Positions 1 to 5,842 of a stretch of DNA of 15,558 nucleotides are shown piece after piece (position 1 is the stretch's first letter; each line of letters opens with the position of its first letter). The position numbers and the translations under genes are program-made. Source of the DNA: Bacteroidaceae bacterium. GTDB taxonomy: Bacteria; Bacteroidota; Bacteroidia; Bacteroidales; Bacteroidaceae. The stretch covers positions 1-15,558 of the forward strand of contig CAAFRW010000172.1 in NCBI GenBank assembly GCA_900765575.1, in the 5' to 3' direction. The notes below the pieces were generated by a model. The model saw only the letters and a program-made list of their open reading frames with translations, made no database searches and was not told the origin of the DNA.

Positions 1-26
1 GGTCGTTCCCCGCGACATAAACTATT

Positions 27-404
27 ATGTTCCCCGCCTATATTGCAGGCGTATCCACCAAACAAGCGTTGGAACGCGCTAAGGAGATTCTCGATTTCAT
101 GAACTTGTCCGACCGCGCCCAGCATAAACCGAACGAACTCTCGGGTGGGGAGAAGCAGCGTGTGGCGGTAGCCCGTGCCCTGATAAACAATCCTTCGGTG
201 ATTCTGGCCGATGAACCTTCCGGTAGTCTGGACAGTCGTAATAAGGATGAGCTTCACCAACTGTTTTTCCATCTTCGGGATACCTTTGGACAGACATTTG
301 TGATTGTAACGCACGATGAAAACCTGGCTTCTCTGACCGACCGTACCATCCATTTGGTGGATGGCCTTATCCGGCCCGAAGACATTACTAATCTTGAGCC
401 TTAG
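27..404 (+). CDS. lolD: LolD-like ABC transporter ATP-binding protein, C-terminal part (5' end missing or disrupted)
   Basis: This is the C-terminal 125 residues of an ABC ATPase. It shows the signature motif LSGGEKQR (38-45), Walker B VILADEPSGSLD (58-69) and the H-loop VTHDE (94-98). The segment FPAYIAGVSTKQA and the helix after it resemble LolD, the ATPase that with LolC/E extracts lipoproteins from the inner membrane. A LolD protein is about 220 residues, so Walker A and the Q-loop should lie upstream. However, the same frame has a TAA stop at 18-20, and ATG 27-29 falls inside the conserved domain, so it is unlikely to be the natural start. Either the gene is frameshifted or interrupted near its middle, or the edge of the sequence is faulty. 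A product starting at 27 could not bind ATP normally. Family assignment is good; integrity is doubtful. Confidence 0.75.
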   Translation: MFPAYIAGVSTKQALERAKEILDFMNLSDRAQHKPNELSGGEKQRVAVARALINNPSVILADEPSGSLDSRNKDELHQLFFHLRDTFGQTFVIVTHDENLASLTDRTIHLVDGLIRPEDITNLEP

Positions 405-441
405 ACATTACTAATCTTTCTCTCTCTACATTACTGATGTT
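382..441. repeat. Three-copy tandem repeat, 23-bp period, at the 3' end of the lolD-like gene
   Basis: The 14-mer ACATTACTAATCTT occurs exactly at 382-395 and 405-418, and as ACATTACTGATGTT at 428-441. The spacing is exactly 23 bp each time. The first copy encodes the last residues of the lolD-like protein (DITNL) and the second begins just after its stop codon. The sequence between copies is not conserved. The function is unknown. Confidence 0.8.
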
Positions 442-488
442 CTTTCATGCTTCTTTGCTTCCTCTATTTTTTAACGCTTATACTAGCA

Positions 489-540
489 CACGTTTGCGTT
501 AGTAGTCTTGCGGGTGTGTGAGACTACTAACGCAAACGTG
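489..540. repeat. Perfect 20-bp inverted repeat with 12-base loop between convergent genes
   Basis: The left arm 489-508 is the exact reverse complement of 521-540, separated by TGCGGGTGTGTG. A partial direct copy of the right side follows: GTGTGAGACTACTA at 516-529 and GTGCGAGACTACTT at 538-551, 22 bp apart. The element sits between the ends of two converging genes, where a bidirectional terminator is expected. There is no T-run on either side, so it is not a standard intrinsic terminator. Confidence 0.9.
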
Positions 541-581
541 CGAGACTACTTAGACAAGGCGATGAGACAACTGTCGTTAAA

Positions 582-1517
582 TCAAAGCGGAGGTATGGCT
601 ATTTCTTCGTTTTGTTCAACCCAGTCGTCAATCGTAAAATTTCCGGTTTGACTTTCAATGGATATGCCGTTTAAAGAGAGGGTAATATTGGTTAAGGTAC
701 CGGCACTTAAGGTATGTGTAATATTGTGGCTTGCTTTCTTTACTGTTCCGTTACTCAACCGGATAAAGAGGGTCATAAGGGGTTTGGGTGCCGAGGGAAA
801 GAGGGCGATATTCTGCGCGCTCCATGTTTTACTGTCCAGACTTTCGGTAAGCGCGAAGGCAACGGTTTTGTCCTGTTCGCTGGGGGCGCCTGTATAGGCA
901 TTAATGGCATAAGCGATGCTTCCGATGTGTATCCACATAGAATCTACGGCAGAGGTAATCGCCTGTCCGTTGGTATTTTGCACGGTGATATTCAGTGCAG
1001 CCGTTACATGTTTCAAATTGGCATGCAACGGGTCGCTCCCAATGGTGATAGCTTGCGTAGCAAAAACCAGTTCGTAGGCTGAGTGATAGGTGGTATCCAA
1101 CAGATTGGGGCGTAAGGTATATTGCGATGTGGCCAAATCTGTTCCTATCGTTAAGCTCGGTTCATTCAATTGTCCGGTATTCGTTGTGAAATAAGTGGGC
1201 GCTCCCCGAAATAAAATGTTGTACGTTCCGCTTGGAAGACGTAAAGCCATTGTACTGGGCTGTGCAAGACCGTCTTTAATGTTATAAACAGCCGGAAATG
1301 CCGTCTGCTTTCCCTGTGTATTGTAGTTTCCTATATAAATACCGCTATTGGCTTGGCAAGGAAGTACCTCCAATGGGCCGTTATAGTTTCTGTTTCCATC
1401 TATCGTTGCGGTGATGCGCGATGTTTTTAACCAGGAATTGGAGTCTGTACAATTATCATCGTCTGTACAAGACGTTATTGCCAAGAGCAATAATGGAATA
1501 AAATAAATCTGTTTCAT
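582..1517 (-). CDS. Fimbrillin/FimB-Mfa2-like surface lipoprotein
   Basis: This 311-residue protein begins with a lipoprotein signal (MKQIYFIPLLLLAITSC), giving a lipidated Cys17. The acidic run TDDDN follows, as in Bacteroidetes lipoproteins exported to the cell surface. The body is rich in Thr, Ser and Asn and appears all-beta. The segment LHANLKHVTAALNITVQN (about 164-181) and the closing part LSAGTLTNITLSLNG...FTIDDWVEQNEE resemble the FimB/Mfa2 and Mfa-like fimbrillin families, which anchor or build type V pili in Bacteroidales. No other pilus gene is visible beside it, so a pilus role is inference; it may be an orphan surface adhesin-like lipoprotein. The start is fixed by the signal peptide. 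I found no convincing promoter box upstream. The gene converges on the lolD-like gene. Confidence 0.65.
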   Translation of the reverse strand: MKQIYFIPLLLLAITSCTDDDNCTDSNSWLKTSRITATIDGNRNYNGPLEVLPCQANSGIYIGNYNTQGKQTAFPAVYNIKDGLAQPSTMALRLPSGTYNILFRGAPTYFTTNTGQLNEPSLTIGTDLATSQYTLRPNLLDTTYHSAYELVFATQAITIGSDPLHANLKHVTAALNITVQNTNGQAITSAVDSMWIHIGSIAYAINAYTGAPSEQDKTVAFALTESLDSKTWSAQNIALFPSAPKPLMTLFIRLSNGTVKKASHNITHTLSAGTLTNITLSLNGISIESQTGNFTIDDWVEQNEEIAIPPL

Positions 1518-1909
1518 AAGTTTACTAAGTTTTAACCTGCATCATTCATGCTTAGGAGTAAAAGGAATGCTCATTTCGTTAGGAGTGAAGGTGTTAGAGC
1601 CGACACTGCTGTATTGTCAGCGTAAAACTACTGACTTTAACCACTTAGCCAACTTGTAGGCGGAACACTCCTTTAACTTCTATAACTCCTGAGTATAAAT
1701 TATTCAGGATAGGTTCTGTTATGGAGAACAACAAAACTTTTGGAATGTTTATACTCCTATCTCCTGTTTTTATTTTTATCTTTGCGGAGATACGAAGAAA
1801 GGCTGCACCCGGCAGGAATATTCGGGCCGGTTCGCCGGGCTAGCTCCTGTTTAAGCCTTTTTGCGGGAAATATAGAAAAGAGTAATACATTCAATAAATA
1901 GAAAAGCGT
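1518..1909. other. Non-coding region between divergent genes (lipoprotein and cvfB-like)
   Basis: No plausible gene is seen here. AGGAGT-type short repeats occur: TTAGGAGTAAAAGG at 1552-1565 and TTAGGAGTGAAGGT at 1579-1592. Inverse ACTCCT motifs lie at about 1666-1671 and 1684-1689. The right part holds a -7 promoter box and a GC-rich, foldable leader for the plus-strand gene (described separately). No promoter box for the minus-strand lipoprotein gene was recognised. Confidence 0.6.
1777..1784 (+). promoter_or_regulatory. Candidate -7 promoter box for the cvfB-like gene
   Basis: TATCTTTG matches the Bacteroidetes -7 consensus TAnnTTTG. No TTG at the expected -33 distance is visible. Transcription starting about 7 bases later would give a leader of roughly 120 bases. 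That leader contains CCGG-TTCG-CCGG (1827-1838) enclosed by CAGGA (1813-1817) and TCCTG (1845-1849). Confidence 0.45.
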
Positions 1910-2746
1910 ATGCATGTCAATTTAGGAAAATTCAATCAACTGGAAGTAGTAAAAGAAGTAGATTTCGGCGTATATTTAGATGGAGGGGACGATGGTGAAA
2001 TATTGCTCCCAACCCGTTATGTTCCGGACGATTGTCAACCGGGTGATATGCTGAATGTCTTTATTTATCTCGATAATGAAGAACGCCTGATTGCCACTAC
2101 GTTGACTCCTTTGGTGCAAGTCGGAGAATTTGCTTATCTGGAGGTGGCATGGGTAAATCAGTTCGGAGCTTTCTTGAATTGGGGATTGATGAAGGATTTG
2201 TTCGTTCCGTTCAGGGAACAGAAAATGAAGATGCAGGTAGGGCGGGGTTATATTATCTATGCGTATGTGGATGAAGAGAGCTATCGCATCGTAGCTTCGG
2301 CCAAAGTGGAACGTTATCTATCGAAAGATATGCCTGAATATAAAGAGGGCGAACTGGTTGATATCCTTATCTGGCAGAAAACGGATTTAGGCTTCAAGGC
2401 GATTGTCGATAATAAATATAGCGGCTTACTTTATCAGAATGAAATATTCCAGTCCATAGAGACCGGAATGCGTATGAAAGCTTATGTAAAACAGGTGAGG
2501 GATGATGCTAAAATCGATTTGGAGCTACAGCGTGGTGGCGCTCGTAAAGTGGATGATTTCGCTGAGGTCTTGCTGCAATATCTGGAAGAGCATGAGGGGC
2601 GCACTTCCATATACGACAAGAGTGAGGCCGATGAAATATATGAAACCTTTGGTGTAAGCAAGAAGACATTCAAGAAGGCGGTGGGTGAGCTTTATAAAAA
2701 GCGTCTGATTGTGTTGGAGGAACAAGGAATCCGCCTAAAGAGATAA
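1910..2746 (+). CDS. CvfB/YitL-family S1-domain RNA-binding protein
   Basis: This 278-residue protein has the layout of the CvfB (YitL) family: several S1-like OB folds followed by a C-terminal winged helix. The first OB fold covers about 1-62 (KEVDFGVYLDGGDDGEILLP). The second covers about 68-130 (VNQFGAFLNWGLMKDLFVPF), and a third S1-type fold about 140-205 (WQKTDLGFKAIVDNKYSGLL). The helical tail from about 212 (SEADEIYETFGVSKKTFKKAVGEL...) fits the winged helix. Known CvfB homologues bind RNA, and in Staphylococcus affect virulence gene expression; the role in Bacteroidetes is not established. There is no signal peptide, so it should be cytoplasmic. It appears monocistronic, with hairpins downstream. 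The ATG at 1910 gives the usual family N-terminus. Confidence 0.85.
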   Translation: MHVNLGKFNQLEVVKEVDFGVYLDGGDDGEILLPTRYVPDDCQPGDMLNVFIYLDNEERLIATTLTPLVQVGEFAYLEVAWVNQFGAFLNWGLMKDLFVPFREQKMKMQVGRGYIIYAYVDEESYRIVASAKVERYLSKDMPEYKEGELVDILIWQKTDLGFKAIVDNKYSGLLYQNEIFQSIETGMRMKAYVKQVRDDAKIDLELQRGGARKVDDFAEVLLQYLEEHEGRTSIYDKSEADEIYETFGVSKKTFKKAVGELYKKRLIVLEEQGIRLKR

Positions 2747-2771
2747 CCGACAGAGACTCCACTCTAAAAGA

Positions 2772-2861
2772 GTTCGTTGACCGATAACGAACCGGCTGCC
2801 GTTAGGAGAAAGAGAATGAGGAAGGGGTATGCCTATAAAAAGAATAGGGAAACCCCTATTC
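2772..2861 (+). terminator. Two hairpins downstream of the cvfB-like gene, possible terminator
   Basis: The first hairpin is GTTCGTT (2772-2778) with AACGAAC (2786-2792) and a 7-base loop. The second is GAATAGGG (2842-2849) with CCCTATTC (2854-2861) and a 4-base loop. Both stems are perfect. Neither is followed by a proper T-run, so termination is plausible but not proven. Confidence 0.4.
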
Positions 2862-2882
2862 ATATTTAGGGAAAAACTGTCG

Positions 2883-2911
2883 TTGTAAGGATTTCCCTTT
2901 CTTTATATTTG
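2883..2911 (+). promoter_or_regulatory. Promoter for the RPN-repeat secreted protein gene
   Basis: A TTG at 2883-2885 (-33 element) lies 18 bases before TATATTTG at 2904-2911, which matches the Bacteroidetes -7 box TAnnTTTG. The expected start is near 2918, giving a short A-rich leader of about 27 bases before the ATG at 2945. Confidence 0.65.
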
Positions 2912-2944
2912 CAGCATAGATAAACGAACAAAAGAAAAACGATT

Positions 2945-4075
2945 ATGAAAAGATTGACTGTTACCTTATTTTGTATAGCTCTTTTGGCATGGAGTTTACC
3001 CGGCCGGGCTGCAATGAGTATATCGGAAGTTCGTCAGAATGCACGTTTCTTATCAGACCGTATGGCCTACGAGTTGAATTTGAATCCTACCCAATATGCG
3101 GATGTCTATGAAATTAACTATGATTTTCTTTCGGGTGTCCGGCTGGTAATGGACGGAGTAATAAGAGGAAATGAGTATTCCATAGACCGCTATTATGAGT
3201 ATCTGGACATGCGTAATGAGGATTTAAGTTATGTATTATCCCGTCGGCAATATTTAGAGTTTGCCAATAAGGAGTACTTCTATCGCCCGATTTATACCGA
3301 CCGTAATGTTTGGCGGTTACGGGTTTATACGGTTTATAAGAATTCGACTTATTTCTATTTCTCCCTTCCGGTGAATTTCTATACCTATAATGGAATTCAT
3401 AGTAGAAGTCGTTACCGGGGAGGATATTATACGGGACGTTACCATCATGAAAGATATCATGGCCCTTTGTATCATATTCGCGACCATAAATCGTACGCCG
3501 ACCATCGTTGGCATGATTTCAAGGCTCCGGCGCCACGTCCAGGTAACAGACCATCGCGATACGAACCGGTACGTCCGGGACATTCCGACCGTCCGAATCT
3601 GAATAACCGTCCCGGTAACAACGGGCATCCCGGAATACAGAATCGTCCGCCTCAAGACCATCGCCCTAATGGCAACGGACGTCCGAATACCTCTGCTCGT
3701 CCGGATAATAACCGGCCGAACGGACATACCAATACACGTCCAGACCAAGGAAACCGCCCCAATCAGGGAAACCGTCCCGGTCAAGGTATCCGTCCGGAGC
3801 AGAACCGTCCGAATCAGAATAATCATTCCGGTCAGCAAAATAGACCGAATAGCACTACCCGCCCTAACCAAGGAGGTAACCGTCCGAATTCGGGAAACAA
3901 ACCGGACAGTAATGTCCGTCCCAATCAGAATAACAACCACTCCGGACAACAAGCACGTCCTAGTGGCACGTCCCGTCCGGTACAGGTAGTTCACCAACCG
4001 AATAAAGACAAAGGTGGCAACAGTTCGTCCGAGCGTGAAACGAAACGTTATCAATCCGGAGGTTCCAGAAGATAA
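2945..4075 (+). CDS. Secreted protein with Arg/Pro/Asn-rich repetitive tail, function unknown
   Basis: I do not recognise a named function. The 376-residue product starts with a signal peptide (about 1-22, MKRLTVTLFCIALLAWSLPGRA). A folded, mostly helical part of about 23-145 contains LNLNPTQYADVYEINYDF, a shape reminiscent of the LTxxQ helices of Spy/CpxP-type periplasmic proteins, though too weakly to assign. A Tyr/His/Arg-rich stretch follows (about 150-190). The rest (about 190-376) is low-complexity, built on RPN, NRPNQ and GNRP units with a duplicated QNxxHSGQQ block, and is probably disordered and basic. This tail could bind polyanions such as nucleic acid, LPS or capsule; that is inference. 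The gene has its own promoter and stands alone. The repeats also keep other frames open, so antisense ORFs here are artefacts. Confidence 0.75.
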   Translation: MKRLTVTLFCIALLAWSLPGRAAMSISEVRQNARFLSDRMAYELNLNPTQYADVYEINYDFLSGVRLVMDGVIRGNEYSIDRYYEYLDMRNEDLSYVLSRRQYLEFANKEYFYRPIYTDRNVWRLRVYTVYKNSTYFYFSLPVNFYTYNGIHSRSRYRGGYYTGRYHHERYHGPLYHIRDHKSYADHRWHDFKAPAPRPGNRPSRYEPVRPGHSDRPNLNNRPGNNGHPGIQNRPPQDHRPNGNGRPNTSARPDNNRPNGHTNTRPDQGNRPNQGNRPGQGIRPEQNRPNQNNHSGQQNRPNSTTRPNQGGNRPNSGNKPDSNVRPNQNNNHSGQQARPSGTSRPVQVVHQPNKDKGGNSSSERETKRYQSGGSRR

Positions 4076-4274
4076 CGGAATACTCCTCTCTCTATGGCGG
4101 ATATAAGGACATGGCTGAAACGTTCCGGTGTAAAGAGACAGAACGCGTTCCCTTTCCTTGTTTGCTTTGCTGATGTTTGTATTAGAACAATGTCTTGTCA
4201 TTCAAACGATTAACTTCTTATATGGACGTTTGTAGAAACGAAGGTAAACGCCTCATTTCTGCTTCAGGATTCCA

Positions 4275-4388
4275 TAGGCCTGCGGAGTGTTGTTAGCTAG
4301 GCCTACGGAGTACCCCTTAGCCAAGCCTACGGAACAACATTGGATAGGCGTACGGAGTGATATCGCTTAAACCCGGTGCGGAGGGAGC
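4275..4388. repeat. Tandem array of 14-bp motifs, 23-24-bp period
   Basis: The motif TAGGCCTACGGAGT occurs at 4298-4311. Variants lie at 4275-4288 (TAGGCCTGCGGAGT), 4322-4335 (CAAGCCTACGGAAC) and 4345-4358 (TAGGCGTACGGAGT). A likely decayed fifth copy has GTGCGGAG near 4376-4383. CGGA cores are spaced 23, 24, 23 and about 26 bp. The rest of 4076-4521 holds no gene; a 7-bp inverted pair GCTTAAA/TTTAAGC lies at 4365-4371 and 4392-4398. The array sits between the ends of converging genes. The function is unknown. Confidence 0.8.
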
Positions 4389-4470
4389 GACTTTAAGCCC
4401 AAGTAAATCTGCAATGATTATCGGAAGAGGGGAATCTAAATGGAAAAAGGAAAGCCTGCCTTGTTGAAAC

Positions 4471-4504
4471 AAAAAAAGGAGACTCGCTAAACGAATCTCC
4501 TTTC
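4471..4504 (-). terminator. Intrinsic terminator of rplS
   Basis: Read on the minus strand, AAAGGAGATTCG pairs with CGAGTCTCCTTT (one G-T pair) around the loop TTTAG, and a run of seven T follows (4477-4471). It lies 18 bases past the rplS stop codon, which is textbook placement for a Rho-independent terminator. Confidence 0.88.
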
Positions 4505-4521
4505 TTCGTAGGAATAAAGTA

Positions 4522-4875
4522 TTACGAATTAACTCTTTTTTCCTGAATTCTGGCTTTCTTACCAGTAAGCGCACGTAAGTAATACAACTTAGCTCTGCGT
4601 ACTTTACCGATTTTATTTACAGTAATGCTGTCGATAGCCGGTGATTCGATAGGGAAGATACGCTCAACACCTACTGTTCCGGACATCTTACGAACTGTGA
4701 AACGTTTTTTGTCGCCATGACCTGAAATGCGAATAACAACACCACGGTACAACTGTACACGCTCTTTGCTACCCTCAACGATACGATATGCTACAGTTAC
4801 AGTGTCACCTGCTTTAAATTTCGGATATTCCTTACCCGTAGCAAATGCTTCTTCAGCAATTTTAATTAAATCCAT
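4522..4875 (-). CDS. rplS: 50S ribosomal protein L19
   Basis: The 117-residue protein is full length for bacterial L19 and carries the family's conserved blocks: FKAGDTVTVAYRI (20-32), RVQLYRGVVIRISGHG (39-54), TVRKMSGTVGVERIFPIESP (60-79) and the closing VRRAKLYYLRALTGKKARI. L19 sits at the interface of the 30S and 50S subunits near the base of the intersubunit bridges. Here the gene stands alone rather than in the rpsP-rimM-trmD-rplS order known from many other bacteria, with its own terminator and a candidate promoter upstream. The roughly 80-base leader has competing short stems: CGCAA/TTGCG at 4910-4914 and 4945-4949, and CGTT/AACG at 4901-4911. L19 autoregulatory leaders are known in flavobacteria; whether this is one is inference. 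Confidence 0.97.
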   Translation of the reverse strand: MDLIKIAEEAFATGKEYPKFKAGDTVTVAYRIVEGSKERVQLYRGVVIRISGHGDKKRFTVRKMSGTVGVERIFPIESPAIDSITVNKIGKVRRAKLYYLRALTGKKARIQEKRVNS

Positions 4876-4960
4876 TTGTTTTTATTATTAAATTGTTTAT
4901 CGTTACCAACGCAACATGCCAAGTTACTCTTCCTCTGACAGCGATTGCGCGAAAGCGGTG

Positions 4961-4991
4961 CAAAGTAACAAATTATTTGGCAGACATACAA
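4961..4991 (-). promoter_or_regulatory. Candidate promoter of rplS
   Basis: On the minus strand TTG (4991-4989) stands 20 bases before TTACTTTG (4968-4961), a near match to TAnnTTTG with one mismatch. The transcript would begin around 4955, leaving a leader of about 80 bases. Confidence 0.5.
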
Positions 4992-5041
4992 GTATATAAA
5001 GAATTTTTTGAATACTTCATGGCTGTTGTTGCTTTTTTGTT

Positions 5042-5049
5042 TACTTTTG
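5042..5049 (+). promoter_or_regulatory. Candidate -7 box for the 5'-nucleotidase/NagZ-like operon
   Basis: TACTTTTG matches TAnnTTTG exactly and lies 25 bases before the ATG at 5075, giving a short leader. The -33 element is not clear; TTG at 5026-5028 is too close. This is the only promoter candidate seen for the three-gene unit 5075-9729. Confidence 0.45.
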
Positions 5050-5074
5050 ATGCATAAATTAGAAGTAAATCGTA

Positions 5075-5842
5075 ATGATACAATTGAAAACTGTTTCAAT
5101 GCTATGCCTGGCTTCCGTTTTATTATGGGGAAGTGCTTGCCATACAGCTTCATATAGTCTTGTTTCTGTGCAGGGCGGACGTTCGGAGATAACTTCCGTG
5201 TATGATAAAAATCCGGATAAGGATGCGTTGCTTATCTTAGCACCCTATAAAGCAAAAGTGGATAGTGTGATGTCGCCGATTATTGGAGAGTCGGAAATGA
5301 ATCTGGTTGCCTACCGCCCTGAAAGCCCGTTGTCCAATCTGATTGCGGATGTATTGCGCGAGTCTGCGGAAATATATATAGGTAGGAAAGCGGATGTGGG
5401 ATTGGTCAATGTAGGAGGATTACGTACCTCTTTGGCTGAAGGTAATGTGACATTTGGAAATATCTACCGGATTTTGCCTTTTGAGAATACGTTATGTATT
5501 GTTACCATGACAGGTGCCCAGCTGAGACAACTATTTGAAAATATAGCTTCTACAGGAGGAGAGGGCATTAGCGGAGCCCGTATGGTGATTTCTAAGGACA
5601 GGAAATTAGTTGATGTAAAAGTAGACGGGAAGCCCATTGACGAAGACCGTATTTATAAGGTGGCTACGATTGATTATCTGGCGGAAGGCAATGACGGTAT
5701 GCTTGCTTTTAAGCTTTCCAACGAAAGGCTTCAGCCGAAAGGAGCAACTCTTCGGCAACTATTTTTAGATTATGTGACTGCTTTGCATAAGCAAGGTAAA
5801 AAGGTGACTTCTTATAAGGATGGACGTATTACTGTAAAATGA
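5075..5842 (+). CDS. 5'-nucleotidase C-terminal domain lipoprotein (stand-alone)
   Basis: This 255-residue protein has a lipoprotein signal peptide ending LLWGSAC, giving lipidated Cys22. It consists only of the C-terminal, substrate-binding domain of UshA-type 5'-nucleotidases. Visible family blocks are NLIADVLRE (88-96), DVGLVNVGGLRTSLAEGNVTFGNIYRILPFENTL (107-140), GGEGISGARMVISK (161-174) and ATIDYLAEGNDGML (197-210, the counterpart of the FLASGGDGY region). No metal-binding half is present, so it cannot hydrolyse phosphate esters alone. The missing catalytic half is encoded next door, downstream, overlapping by ATGA (5839-5842), which suggests translational coupling and a complex of the two products in the periplasm. 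Complex formation is inference. Confidence 0.9.
   Translation: MIQLKTVSMLCLASVLLWGSACHTASYSLVSVQGGRSEITSVYDKNPDKDALLILAPYKAKVDSVMSPIIGESEMNLVAYRPESPLSNLIADVLRESAEIYIGRKADVGLVNVGGLRTSLAEGNVTFGNIYRILPFENTLCIVTMTGAQLRQLFENIASTGGEGISGARMVISKDRKLVDVKVDGKPIDEDRIYKVATIDYLAEGNDGMLAFKLSNERLQPKGATLRQLFLDYVTALHKQGKKVTSYKDGRITVK

Noticed and set aside
489..540. Standard Rho-independent terminator
   Set aside because: The stem is perfect but no T-run follows on either strand, so it is recorded as an inverted repeat instead.
3317..4201. 294-residue minus-strand ORF opposite the RPN-repeat gene
   Set aside because: It is rich in Arg/Thr/Ile/Val with no domain, arises because the repeated codons of the plus-strand tail leave the antisense frame open, and has no promoter box. 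The plus-strand gene has a signal peptide and promoter.
4275..4388. CRISPR array
   Set aside because: Motifs are 14 bp and degenerate with gaps of about 9-10 bases, much too short for spacers. No cas genes are present.
4866..5153. 95-residue minus-strand ORF upstream of rplS
   Set aside because: It spans the rplS leader and promoter and overlaps the start of the opposite-strand lipoprotein gene. The composition is Lys/Asn/Phe-rich with no motif.
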